From: Janibacter alkaliphilus
GTDB taxonomy: Bacteria; Actinomycetota; Actinomycetes; Actinomycetales; Dermatophilaceae
Direction of reading: 5' to 3'
Length of the DNA: 64,000 bases
NCBI RefSeq assembly: GCF_013408565.1
Contig: NZ_JACBZX010000001.1
Span: forward strand, 372,001 to 436,000
The position numbers and the translations under genes are program-made. The notes below the pieces were generated by a model. The model was not told the DNA's origin and made no database searches. It saw only the letters and a program-made list of their open reading frames with translations. Shown in pieces: positions 34,114 through 43,999 of this stretch; within the stretch, counting starts at the first letter, position 1; every line of letters starts with the position of its first letter.

Positions 34114-35538
34114 TCAGCGGACCTTGTAGCGCGGCTGGCTCTGCACGTTCAGCTCGTCCATGACGACCTTGTCGACCTTCTTCGTCGACCGATCCTTCAG
34201 CCGCAGCACGTCGAAGCCGCGACGGATGTCCGAGCTGTAGATGTGCCCGTTGTAGTAGTAGGTCGACCAGGTGCCGCCGATGCCGACGCCCTCCGGCAGC
34301 GCACCTCGCTCGAAGTAGGCGATCTCGCGCGGCTTCTTCGAGTTGGTGAAGTCCCAGACGCTCACCCCTCCCTGGTACCAGGACTGGACCATGAGGTCCC
34401 GCCCGGCGACCGGGATGATCGAGCCGTTGTGGGCGACGCAGTTCTCGGTGCTGCCCTGGTGCCGGTCGATCTTGTAGTACGAGCGGAAGCTGAGCGCGCC
34501 GTTGCGGGAGAGGTCGTAGATCGCGTTGGCGCCGCGCTTCTCGCCCACCTCGGCGTTGCAGGTGGCGGCGCTGCCGCCGCCGAGCTCGTCGGTGAAGACG
34601 ACCTTCGTCGCGTCGGCGTTGAAGGTGGCCGAGTGCCAGAAGGCGAAGTTCTCGGTGTCCTGGACCCGCTCGATCACCCGGGGTCGCTCCGGGTCGTCGA
34701 TGTCCATGATGATCCCGTCGCCCATGCAGGCGCCGGCGGCCAGGCCCTTGTGCGGCAGGGCGGTGATGTCGTGGCAGCCGGTGGTCGCCGAGCGGTCGGC
34801 GATCTCGGTGGGGCCGGGCGCCCCGGGGTAGCCGCCGTCGGGGAAGAGGTTCGGGGTGTCGATCACCTTCGCCCGGGTCGGGTTGCTCTTGGGGACCTTG
34901 ACGATCGAGATGAGGTCGTGCGGGGTCTGGCAGTCCGGGTAGGTGTCCCGCGGCGAGTAGCTGGAGACGTAGATGTAGTCGTTGCCCGCCTTCTTGCCCG
35001 ACCCCGGCACCAGGGTGTTGGTGTGCGAGCCGCAGGCGGTCTCGACCGCGGTGACGTACTGCGGGTTGCGGGCGTCGGAGATGTCGAAGACCTTGATGCC
35101 CTCCCAGCTCTCCTTGACCGTCGCCGACTGGCTCGTCGAGGAGCAGGAGTCGTCGCTGCGGCTGGAGTCGGTGGAGAGGTAGAGCAGGTCCCCGGAGACG
35201 GTGACGTCGTTCTGCGACCCCGGGCAGCTCACCTGGACGATGGTCCGGGGCTTCTTCGGGTTGCGGATGTCGATGATTGAGAAGCCGTCGTAGTTGCCGA
35301 CGAAGGCCTTGTCGTCCTGGAAGGCGATGTCCGTGCCCAGGCCCGTGGCCAGGACCCCGGTGGGGTCGAGGTTGGCCAGGTGCTTGAGGTTGCTGCTGCG
35401 GCCGATCTCGTCCGTCCCGAGGTCGGTGCCGGAGACCCCGATCCGGTCGTTCGGTCCCTCGGCCACGGCGGTCTGGGCACCCGCCCCGACCGCCAGCATC
35501 GCCGCGGCGATGATCCCGATGCTCTTGGCTGCGCGCAT
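34114..35538 (-). CDS. Secreted LVIVD-repeat beta-propeller protein
   Basis: The 474-residue protein starts with a signal peptide (MRAAKSIGIIAAAMLAVGAG, cleavage near TAVA-EGP). The mature part has repeated blades of the LVIVD type: GFSIIDIRNPKKPRTIV, GIKVFDISDARNPQYVT, GIIMDIDDPERPRVIE, GVSVWDFTNSKKPREIA and GFDVLRLKDRSTKK. Such proteins are exported beta-propellers whose ligands are usually unknown. Seven cysteines suggest extracytoplasmic disulfides. The ATG at 35538 has AGGAG upstream; the 31-codon extension to 35631 is rejected because it would precede the signal peptide. Confidence 0.82.
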   Translation of the reverse strand: MRAAKSIGIIAAAMLAVGAGAQTAVAEGPNDRIGVSGTDLGTDEIGRSSNLKHLANLDPTGVLATGLGTDIAFQDDKAFVGNYDGFSIIDIRNPKKPRTIVQVSCPGSQNDVTVSGDLLYLSTDSSRSDDSCSSTSQSATVKESWEGIKVFDISDARNPQYVTAVETACGSHTNTLVPGSGKKAGNDYIYVSSYSPRDTYPDCQTPHDLISIVKVPKSNPTRAKVIDTPNLFPDGGYPGAPGPTEIADRSATTGCHDITALPHKGLAAGACMGDGIIMDIDDPERPRVIERVQDTENFAFWHSATFNADATKVVFTDELGGGSAATCNAEVGEKRGANAIYDLSRNGALSFRSYYKIDRHQGSTENCVAHNGSIIPVAGRDLMVQSWYQGGVSVWDFTNSKKPREIAYFERGALPEGVGIGGTWSTYYYNGHIYSSDIRRGFDVLRLKDRSTKKVDKVVMDELNVQSQPRYKVR

Positions 35539-35626
35539 CAGCGGCTCTCCTGACTCCTCCGGCCCCCGGTCGGAGGCGATCACCCCAGGGTGTCTCAGGT
35601 CACGCACAGCGAGGCCTCCGACGACG

Positions 35627-35655
35627 TTCAAGGTTTCGTCAAGGAATCGTCAAGA
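35627..35655 (+). promoter_or_regulatory. Three 11-bp-phased TCAAGG direct repeats
   Basis: TTCAAGG (35627-35633), GTCAAGG (35638-35644) and GTCAAGA (35649-35655) are spaced exactly 11 bp apart. Tandem heptamers at this spacing are typical of OmpR/PhoB-family response regulators, including Streptomyces PHO boxes. They lie between the divergent LVIVD and DUF305 genes, about 50 bp upstream of the DUF305 -10 box. Confidence 0.5.
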
Positions 35656-35702
35656 GCCGACGAGGGCGAAGCGGGTGTGGTCTCGGAGGGGCCGGTGGCG
35701 GC

Positions 35703-35708
35703 TAGATT
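35703..35708 (+). promoter_or_regulatory. -10 box (TAGATT) of the DUF305 lipoprotein gene
   Basis: TAGATT ends exactly 7 nt before an ATG at 35716. That ATG opens a 5-codon frame (MRTSR, stop) whose TGA overlaps the lipoprotein ATG at 35730 as ATGA, so a leaderless mini-ORF may couple into the gene. Confidence 0.5.
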
Positions 35709-35729
35709 CGGGCCGATGAGGACGAGCCG

Positions 35730-36419
35730 ATGAGGACGACGCAGCGCGGCGCCGCCCTGCTCGCCGCGCTCTGCCTGCCGCTGGTGGCCGGCTGCTCGGG
35801 CGAGCCGGAGGGAGGCAGCAGCCCGACCGCGACCAGCCCGCAGGACGCCCCGGTGCTGCAGCCGGGCCGGCCCGGCGAGAGCAACACCTCGCTGACCGGG
35901 ACCGATGCGGTGGCCACCTCCTCGGACAGCCACAACGCCGCGGACGTCACCTTCCTGACGGACATGATCGTCCACCACGCCCAGGCGGTCGTCATGGGCG
36001 ACCTCGTCGAGGGACGCCTGACCGACGACTCGGTCGAGGACATCGCCTCGCGGATCACCGACGAGCAGCGCCCGGAGATGGACGGCATGGCGAGCTCGCT
36101 CAAGGCCTGGGGCGAGGAGCCTCCGCCGCAGGCCAGCAACCCCACCTTCGGCATGCGCGACCACCACGCTTCGGGGCATGCCGACATGCCCGGGATGGCC
36201 ACCGAGGAGGAGCTCACCGAGCTCGCCGAGGCCGACGGCGCCGAGGTCGACCGGCTCTACCTGGAGCTGATGATCGCGCACCACGAGGGCGCGGTCGAGA
36301 TGTGCGACGACGTGCGCGAGCAGGGTCGCGACGAGCGCACCAGCGAGCTGGCCGACGACATCACGGTCACCCAGCAGAAGCAGGTCGACCAGATGAAGGG
36401 CATGCTCGCCGCCCTCTGA
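35730..36419 (+). CDS. DUF305 lipoprotein
   Basis: The 229-residue protein has a lipoprotein signal peptide with lipobox LVAGC (Cys near residue 22), a Ser/Thr-rich linker, then a DUF305 helical domain with its paired HH motifs: FLTDMIVHHAQAVVMGDL and YLELMIAHHEGAVEMCDDV. Histidines and methionines (DHHASGHADMPGM) suggest metal, possibly copper, binding outside the cell, as in other DUF305 proteins; this is inference. The ATG at 35730 has GAGG 8 nt upstream. Confidence 0.88.
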   Translation: MRTTQRGAALLAALCLPLVAGCSGEPEGGSSPTATSPQDAPVLQPGRPGESNTSLTGTDAVATSSDSHNAADVTFLTDMIVHHAQAVVMGDLVEGRLTDDSVEDIASRITDEQRPEMDGMASSLKAWGEEPPPQASNPTFGMRDHHASGHADMPGMATEEELTELAEADGAEVDRLYLELMIAHHEGAVEMCDDVREQGRDERTSELADDITVTQQKQVDQMKGMLAAL

Positions 36420-36468
36420 GGCCGCCCCCCCTCCTCCGCCGCCCCTGTCGTCGGACGGCGCTCCTTTA

Positions 36469-36531
36469 TCAACCATCTGGTTGACATAGGAGCGAGGACG
36501 GGTCTACCTTCGTATTAAACCGATTGGTTGA
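36469..36531. promoter_or_regulatory. Promoter and two ArsR-type operators of the arsR operon
   Basis: A -35 TTGACA (36481-36486), an 18-bp spacer and TACCTT (36505-36510) form the promoter. TCAACCATCTGGTTGA (36469-36484) is a perfect 7-2-7 inverted repeat over the -35. A second TGGTTGA half-site (36525-36531), paired with imperfect TTAAACC, lies just past the transcription start. The layout fits autorepression by the ArsR protein encoded at 36549. Confidence 0.7.
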
Positions 36532-36548
36532 TGACGAAGGAGGGATCG

Positions 36549-36905
36549 ATGGCCACGGACGACCTGTCCCGGGTCTTCGCCGCCCTGGCCGACCCCACCC
36601 GGCGCGACATCGTCGCCCGGCTGAGCATCGGGGACGCCACGGTCGGGGACCTGGCCGCGCCGTACGAGATGAGCCTGCAGGCGGTGAGCAAGCACCTCAA
36701 GGTCCTGCAGGACGCCGGACTGGTGACCCGCAGCCGCGAGGCGCAGCGCCGACCGGTGCATCTCGTGGCCGAGCGCCTGGGACAGCTGACCGCCTGGGTG
36801 CACGAGCACCAGCGCCGCGCCGAGGAGCCGATGTCCCGGCTCGACGCCCTCCTGGCCGAGGACAGCACCACCAGCACCACCATCACCGAAGGAGCAGGAT
36901 CATGA
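36549..36905 (+). CDS. ArsR-family winged-helix repressor
   Basis: The 118-residue protein is an ArsR/SmtB-type winged helix: DDLSRVFAALADPTRRDIVARLS, VGDLAAPYEMSLQAVSKHLKVLQDAGLVTRSREAQRR. There is no ArsR metal-binding CxC motif, so it is more likely a non-metal-sensing member of the type paired with SRPBCC proteins. AAGGAGGG lies 5-12 nt before the ATG. The next gene overlaps its stop (ATGA). Two operator-like palindromes flank its promoter. Confidence 0.88.
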   Translation: MATDDLSRVFAALADPTRRDIVARLSIGDATVGDLAAPYEMSLQAVSKHLKVLQDAGLVTRSREAQRRPVHLVAERLGQLTAWVHEHQRRAEEPMSRLDALLAEDSTTSTTITEGAGS

Positions 36906-37441
36906 GCGAGCAGACCACCCGCCTCACCACCGCGCGCATCGAGGCCGACCCGGAGGTGCCGGCCATCCGGATCACCCGGGACTTCCGGGCCACCCCGGCG
37001 CAGCTCTTCCGCGCGCACACCGACCCGGAGCTCTACGCCCGCTGGGTCGGCCCGCACGAGCTGGGCACCCGGATCGAGCACTGGGAGGCGACCCGCGGCG
37101 GCAGCTGGCGCTTCGTGAACACCCGAACCGGCGAGCAGGGCACCGAGGAGTACGCCTTCTACGGCAGCTTCCACGACGTGCGCCCGGACCGGATCGTGCA
37201 GACCTTCACCTTCGAGGGGATGCCCGACAGCGTGTCCCTGGAGACGCTGACCTTCGAGGACCTCGGCGACGGCTGGACCCGGCTGCACGCCCAGAGCCTC
37301 GTCGACTCCTTCGAGGCGCGCGAGGGGATGCTCGCCTCCGGGATGGAGGTCGGCATCCAGGAGGGGTACGAGTCGCTGGACGCGCTGGTCGCCGAGGGGC
37401 TGGCCACCGAGGGCTCGGCCGCGGCAGGATCGTCGGCATGA
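36902..37441 (+). CDS. SRPBCC-family protein (AHSA1-like)
   Basis: The 179-residue protein has the START/Bet-v1-like AHSA1 pattern: IRITRDFRATPAQLFRAHTDPELYARWVGPHE, GGSWRFV, DRIVQTFTFEGMPD and LLAQSLVDS-like ends (LHAQSLVDSFEAREGMLASGM). It would bind a hydrophobic ligand in a helix-grip pocket. ArsR-AHSA1 pairs are widespread and the pair often responds to an unknown hydrophobic signal. It overlaps both neighbours (ATGA and ATGA). Confidence 0.85.
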   Translation: MSEQTTRLTTARIEADPEVPAIRITRDFRATPAQLFRAHTDPELYARWVGPHELGTRIEHWEATRGGSWRFVNTRTGEQGTEEYAFYGSFHDVRPDRIVQTFTFEGMPDSVSLETLTFEDLGDGWTRLHAQSLVDSFEAREGMLASGMEVGIQEGYESLDALVAEGLATEGSAAAGSSA

Positions 37442-38031
37442 GCACCGAGACTCCCCTGGCCGCGCTCGACGCCGCCGATCGCCACCGCGAGATCGCCGCC
37501 CGCTTCTCGGCGGTGGTGGCCGCGGTCACCGACTGGGACGCGCCCGCACCGGTCGCCGGCTGGTCGGCCCGCGACGTCGTGGGGCACCTCGCGGAGTGGT
37601 TCCCGATGATGCTCTCCGGTGGTGCGGAGGTGACCCTGGCGCCGCTGCCGAGCGTCGCCGAGGACCCCGCGGCCACCTGGGACGCCCTGGACGCCCAGGT
37701 CCAGGACATCCTCGACGACCCGGCCACCGCCGCCCTCAGCCACACCGGCGAGCACACCGGGACGATGCCGGTGGCCGACGTCGTCGACCGCTTCTACACC
37801 CCGGACGTCTTCATGCACACCTGGGACCTGGCCCGGGCCGGCGGACGACCGGACCGACTGGACCCCGACTACGCCGCCGAGCTGCACCAGGGGCTGTCCT
37901 CGATGGAGGAGATGATCCGCGCCTCGGGTCAGTTCGGCGAGCAGCAGCCGGAGCCGGCGGACGCCGACGCCACCGACCGGCTGATCGCCTTCATCGGTCG
38001 CGACCCGCGCTGGGCCCCGCCGGCGGGCTGA
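37438..38031 (+). CDS. TIGR03086-type DinB-like metal-binding protein
   Basis: The 197-residue protein resembles the TIGR03086/mycothiol-maleylpyruvate isomerase N-terminal (DinB-like) four-helix family: WDAPAPVAGWSARDVVGHLAEWF, DRFYTPDVFMHTWDLARAGG. The histidines in GHLAEW and FMHTWDLA are the expected metal ligands. Such proteins often perform thiol-dependent chemistry with mycothiol. It is the last gene of the three-gene arsR operon, followed by a 16-bp hairpin terminator. Confidence 0.8.
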   Translation: MSTETPLAALDAADRHREIAARFSAVVAAVTDWDAPAPVAGWSARDVVGHLAEWFPMMLSGGAEVTLAPLPSVAEDPAATWDALDAQVQDILDDPATAALSHTGEHTGTMPVADVVDRFYTPDVFMHTWDLARAGGRPDRLDPDYAAELHQGLSSMEEMIRASGQFGEQQPEPADADATDRLIAFIGRDPRWAPPAG

Positions 38032-38058
38032 CCGGGTCGAACACCTCGCGAGCACGAC

Positions 38059-38094
38059 GAAGGGGGCAGGGAGATCGCTCTCCCTGCCCCCTTC
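38059..38094. terminator. Perfect 16-bp bidirectional terminator between the arsR operon and clpC
   Basis: Arms GAAGGGGGCAGGGAGA (38059-38074) and TCTCCCTGCCCCCTTC (38079-38094) pair perfectly with a 4-nt loop. The hairpin serves both convergent genes (ends at 38031 and 38116). Confidence 0.85.
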
Positions 38095-38115
38095 CGCCGT
38101 GTCAGCGGGTGACAG

Positions 38116-40641
<2,526 letters not shown>

Positions 40642-40796
40642 TGGGTCATCCCCTCTACGTCAGCCGTTCGGCTGTGATGCTATCCGCGCCCCCTGTACCG
40701 GCCCCGTGACGAGGTCGGCGGTGGCGCCTCAGACGGATCAACGCGGGCCCGGGCCGGGCTGTTCCACCGACGGGCCGCGGCGGGCCGTGTTCGCTG

Positions 40797-41120
40797 TCAG
40801 CGGAGCGCGGCCTCGGCGGGGCCGGGCGGCACGTCGAGCACGATGTCGAACTCCAGCAGGTCGGCGCCGCTGGCCACGGGCTTGCCGTTGCCGCCGTGCG
40901 CGGCCCGGGAGTCGCCGTCGCGCCAGGCGGCGAAGGACTCCTCGTCGGCCCAGCGGGTGACGACGAAGTAGCGGTCCTCCCCCTTCGTCGGGCGCAGCAG
41001 CTGGAAGCCCTCGAAGCCCGCGGACCCCTCCACGGCGCCCTTGCGGGCGGCGAAGCGGCGCTCGAACTCCTCACGGGCCGGCTCGGGGACGGAGATGGCG
41101 TTGATCTTCACGACGCTCAT
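40797..41120 (-). CDS. MhuD-type heme-degrading monooxygenase
   Basis: The 107-residue ferredoxin-fold protein closely resembles mycobacterial MhuD (Rv3592): MSVVKINAISVPEPAREEFE, GFEGFQLLRPTKGEDRYFVVTRWADEESFAAW, and SRAAHGGNGKPVASGADLLEFDIVLDV. The MhuD heme ligand His (AAH), active-site Asn (KIN) and Trp (TRW) are all preserved. It should open heme to release iron. A TAGGGT box 6 nt before the ATG marks a leaderless start. In Mycobacterium mhuD also lies near clpC1, supporting orthology. Confidence 0.85.
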   Translation of the reverse strand: MSVVKINAISVPEPAREEFERRFAARKGAVEGSAGFEGFQLLRPTKGEDRYFVVTRWADEESFAAWRDGDSRAAHGGNGKPVASGADLLEFDIVLDVPPGPAEAALR

Positions 41121-41126
41121 GCCTCC

Positions 41127-41132
41127 ACCCTA
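41127..41132 (-). promoter_or_regulatory. Leaderless -10 box (TAGGGT) of the mhuD-like gene
   Basis: On the minus strand TAGGGT lies 6 nt before the ATG at 41120. No iron-box or DtxR-like palindrome was seen near it. Confidence 0.5.
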
Positions 41133-41175
41133 CGAGGCCGGTCGACGCCCCGTCACGGGCGGCGGCGACGCGCGC

Positions 41176-42003
41176 TCAGGTGCGGCGCTGGCAGCGCCCG
41201 CACCAGTAGAGGGTGCGGCCGGCGATCTCGGCCGAGCGGATCGTCGAGCCGCAGACCCGGCAGGGTTGGTCGGTGCGCTTGTAGACGTAGCTGGAGCGCT
41301 CGTCGAGGTGGACGCCCTCGCCGCGGGCGAGCGCCGCCTCGACCTCCTCGACCTGCTCGGGCAGGGTGACGATCCGGCTGGTGGCGACGCCCAGCGGCAG
41401 CAGCCGCACGAGGTCGTCCCAGACCGCCTCCCAGGAGCGGCGCTTGACCTTGGTGCCCGGGGTGTACGGAGCGAGGCGGTGCCGGAAGAGCACCTCGCAG
41501 CGGTAGACGTTGCCGACGCCGGCGAGCACCTGCTGGTCCATGAGCAGCGCGGCCAGCGGCTTGCTGGAACGGTGGATCCGCGCCCAGGCCCGGTCCGGGT
41601 CGGCGTCGGCGCGCAGCGGGTCGGGGCCGAGCCGGGCGGCGATCGCCGCCTCGTCCTCGGGGGTGATCACCTCGCAGACGTTCGGGCCGCGCAGGTCGGC
41701 GACGTGCTCGTCGGTGGCGATCCGGCAGCGGACCTGCCCGACCACCGGCCGCTCCCCCACGTAGGCGGTGGCGTCGATGGTGAAGGTGCCGATCAGCCCC
41801 AGGTGGACGTGCAGCAGCGCCTCGCCGGCGTGCTCGACGACGAGGTGCTTGCCGTTCGCCCGAGCGTCCAGCACCTCGCGGCCGGAGAGCAGCGCGGCCC
41901 CGGCGGCGAACCGCCCCTGCGGCGAGGTGACCTCGGGCGTGGTGCCGACGAAGGCGGCGCCGAGGTCGCGGGCGATCCGGTGCAGGGTGTGCCCCTCGGG
42001 CAC
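41176..42003 (-). CDS. Fpg/Nei-family DNA glycosylase (Nei-type)
   Basis: The 275-residue glycosylase begins PEGHTLHRIARDL (Pro2 nucleophile and Glu3 after removal of the start residue), has the helix-two-turn-helix MDQQVLAGVGNVYRCEVLF, and ends with a zinc finger C-x2-C-x16-C-x2-C (CRVCG...WCGRC). The PEGH N-terminus favours endonuclease VIII (Nei) over Fpg (PELPE). It removes oxidised pyrimidines. The GTG start lies one base beyond the ku stop, so it is in the same operon as the NHEJ protein Ku. Confidence 0.88.
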   Translation of the reverse strand: MPEGHTLHRIARDLGAAFVGTTPEVTSPQGRFAAGAALLSGREVLDARANGKHLVVEHAGEALLHVHLGLIGTFTIDATAYVGERPVVGQVRCRIATDEHVADLRGPNVCEVITPEDEAAIAARLGPDPLRADADPDRAWARIHRSSKPLAALLMDQQVLAGVGNVYRCEVLFRHRLAPYTPGTKVKRRSWEAVWDDLVRLLPLGVATSRIVTLPEQVEEVEAALARGEGVHLDERSSYVYKRTDQPCRVCGSTIRSAEIAGRTLYWCGRCQRRT

Positions 42004-42004
42004 C

Positions 42005-42988
42005 TCAGGAGGCCTTCTTCTTCGTCGCCGGCGCCTTCTTCGTGCTCTTCGTCGCCGGTGCCTTCTTCGTGGTCTTCTTGGCGGTGGTCTTCTTGGCGGT
42101 CGACTTCTTGGCGGACGACTTCGTGGCCGACTTCTTCGTGGTGCTCGACGTCGTGCCCTTCGTCGACGTCGTCTCCTCTGACGACGACGAGGATCCGCTG
42201 GGTGCCTCGCCGCGGGCGGCCTTGGCCTTCTCCACCGACTTCGCCAGAGCGGCGAGCAGGTCGACGACCTCGCCGGAGTCCTCCTCGTCCTCGGCGGGCT
42301 TCTCGACCTCGCCGCCCTCGACCTTGGCCCGCACCAGCGCCTGCACCGCGGCGGCGTAGTCGTCCTCGTAGTCGGAGGCGTCGTACTCCCCGGCGAGCTC
42401 GTCGATGAGCACCCGGGCCATCGCCATCTCCTTCTCGCTGGCCTCGCCCGCCTCGTCGAGGCCGGCGAAGTCGGGGCTGCGGATCTCGTCCGGCCAGAGC
42501 ATGGTCTGCATGACGATCACCCCGTCGCGCACCCGCAGCACGGCCATCGTCATCCGGGTGCGGATCGAGACGGTGACGATGGCCACGCGCCCCTCGACCT
42601 CGAGCGCCTCGCGCAGCAGCACGTACGGCTTGGTGGCCGCCTTGTCCGGCTCGAGGTAGTAGGACTTCTCCAGCAGCATCGGGTCGATCTGCTCCTCGGG
42701 CACGAACTTCTCGACCGCGATCTCCTTGCTGGAGCGGGTCGGCAGCTCGGCCAGGTCCTCGTCGGTGAGCACGACCATCTCGCCGTCCTCGGTCTCGTAC
42801 CCCTTGGCGATGTCGTCGTAGGAGACCTCCTGGCCGTCCACGCTGCAGAAGCGCTTGTAGCGGATCCGCCCGCCGTCGGCGGCGTGCACCTGCCGGAACT
42901 GCACGTCGTGGTTCTCGGTGGCCGAGTACAGCCGCACCGGCACGTTCACCAGGCCGAAGGAGACCGCGCCCTTCCAGATCGCTCGCAT
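42005..42988 (-). CDS. ku: NHEJ DNA end-binding protein Ku
   Basis: The 327-residue protein has the bacterial Ku core: MRAIWKGAVSFGLVNVPVRLYSA, RYKRFCSVDGQEVSYDDIAKGYE, EKSYYLEPDKAATKPYVLLREAL. It homodimerises on broken DNA ends and recruits LigD. The C-terminal 60 residues are a Lys/Ala/Thr/Ser-rich tail (KKSATKSSAKKSTAKKTTAK) like the extended DNA-binding tails of mycobacterial Ku. It is divergent from the ligD ligase gene, 60 bp away, and followed directly by nei. Confidence 0.95.
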   Translation of the reverse strand: MRAIWKGAVSFGLVNVPVRLYSATENHDVQFRQVHAADGGRIRYKRFCSVDGQEVSYDDIAKGYETEDGEMVVLTDEDLAELPTRSSKEIAVEKFVPEEQIDPMLLEKSYYLEPDKAATKPYVLLREALEVEGRVAIVTVSIRTRMTMAVLRVRDGVIVMQTMLWPDEIRSPDFAGLDEAGEASEKEMAMARVLIDELAGEYDASDYEDDYAAAVQALVRAKVEGGEVEKPAEDEEDSGEVVDLLAALAKSVEKAKAARGEAPSGSSSSSEETTSTKGTTSSTTKKSATKSSAKKSTAKKTTAKKTTKKAPATKSTKKAPATKKKAS

Positions 42989-43048
42989 GCCCCAAGCATG
43001 CCCCCAACCGGCGACGACGTCACGACCGCTGAGGTGCGCTGCGGCAGG

Positions 43049-43999
43049 ATGAGCGCCGTGAGACCGATGCTGGCGACCGCCACCGACCGGCTCCCGGTCG
43101 GTGCCGGGTGGGCGTACGAGGTGAAGTGGGACGGGATGCGGGTGCTCGCAGACGCCCGCGACGGACAGCTCACGCTGACCAGCCGCAGCGGCCGGGACGT
43201 CACCGCCGCCTACCCCGAGCTGTGGCCGCTGGCGCAGACCTACGAGGACTTCCTGCTCGATGGCGAGGTGATCGCGCTGGCCGACGGGCTGCCCTCCTTC
43301 GCCGCCCTGGCCGAGCGGATGCACGTCGGGGACGCCCGTCGGGCACGCCGCCTGGTGGCCACGCGGCCGGTGACCCTCATGGCCTTCGACCTGCTCCGGC
43401 TGCTCGGCCAGGACCTCACGGCCCAGCCCTGGCACGCCCGCCGTGTCCTGCTGGAGCAGCTCGAGCTGGACGGGCCCCGGTGGCAGGTGCCGGACGTCTA
43501 CGAGGACGGGGAGCAGCTGCTCGCGGTGACCGCCGAGCAGGGCCTGGAGGGGGTGGTCGCCAAGCGCCGCGACGCCCCCTACGCGCCCGGCCGCCGCTCG
43601 CCCGACTGGCGCAAGCTGGCGCACCGCCCCACGGTCTCGGTGGTGGTCGGCGGCTGGCGTCCGGAGACCGGCGCGGAGGGCTCCGGGCGGCTCGGGGCGG
43701 TGCTGGCCGGGATCCCGGACGGCTCCGGCGGCTGGGCCTACGCCGGCCGGGTCGGCTCCGGCCTGGCCGGGCAGACCGGCGCCCGGCTGCGCGAGCGGCT
43801 GGTCCCCCGAGCGGACTCCCCCTTCAGCACCCCGGTGCCCCGCGAGGACGCCGCCGGTACGACCTGGACCGAGCCCACCGTCGTCCTCGAGGTGCGCAGC
43901 CTCGGTCGCGGCGATACCGGCAAGCTGCGCCAGCCGTCGGTGGTCGGGGTGCGCCACGACCTGGACCCGGCCGACCTGCACGAGGTGAGCGATGCCTGA
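43049..43999 (+). CDS. ATP-dependent DNA ligase, LigD ligase domain
   Basis: The 316-residue protein has only the ligase part of LigD. Motif I with the AMP-accepting lysine is in AYEVKWDGMRVL; motif III/IIIa DFLLDGEVIAL, motif IV EGVVAKRRDAPY and motif V DWRKLAHRP follow, then an OB-fold domain (WAYAGRVGSGL). It should seal breaks for Ku-dependent end joining. The ATG at 43049 is used; CAGGAT ending 7 nt before a GTG at 43058 (VRPMLATA) makes that GTG a leaderless alternative. The polymerase gene overlaps its 3' end by 8 bp. Confidence 0.9.
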   Translation: MSAVRPMLATATDRLPVGAGWAYEVKWDGMRVLADARDGQLTLTSRSGRDVTAAYPELWPLAQTYEDFLLDGEVIALADGLPSFAALAERMHVGDARRARRLVATRPVTLMAFDLLRLLGQDLTAQPWHARRVLLEQLELDGPRWQVPDVYEDGEQLLAVTAEQGLEGVVAKRRDAPYAPGRRSPDWRKLAHRPTVSVVVGGWRPETGAEGSGRLGAVLAGIPDGSGGWAYAGRVGSGLAGQTGARLRERLVPRADSPFSTPVPREDAAGTTWTEPTVVLEVRSLGRGDTGKLRQPSVVGVRHDLDPADLHEVSDA

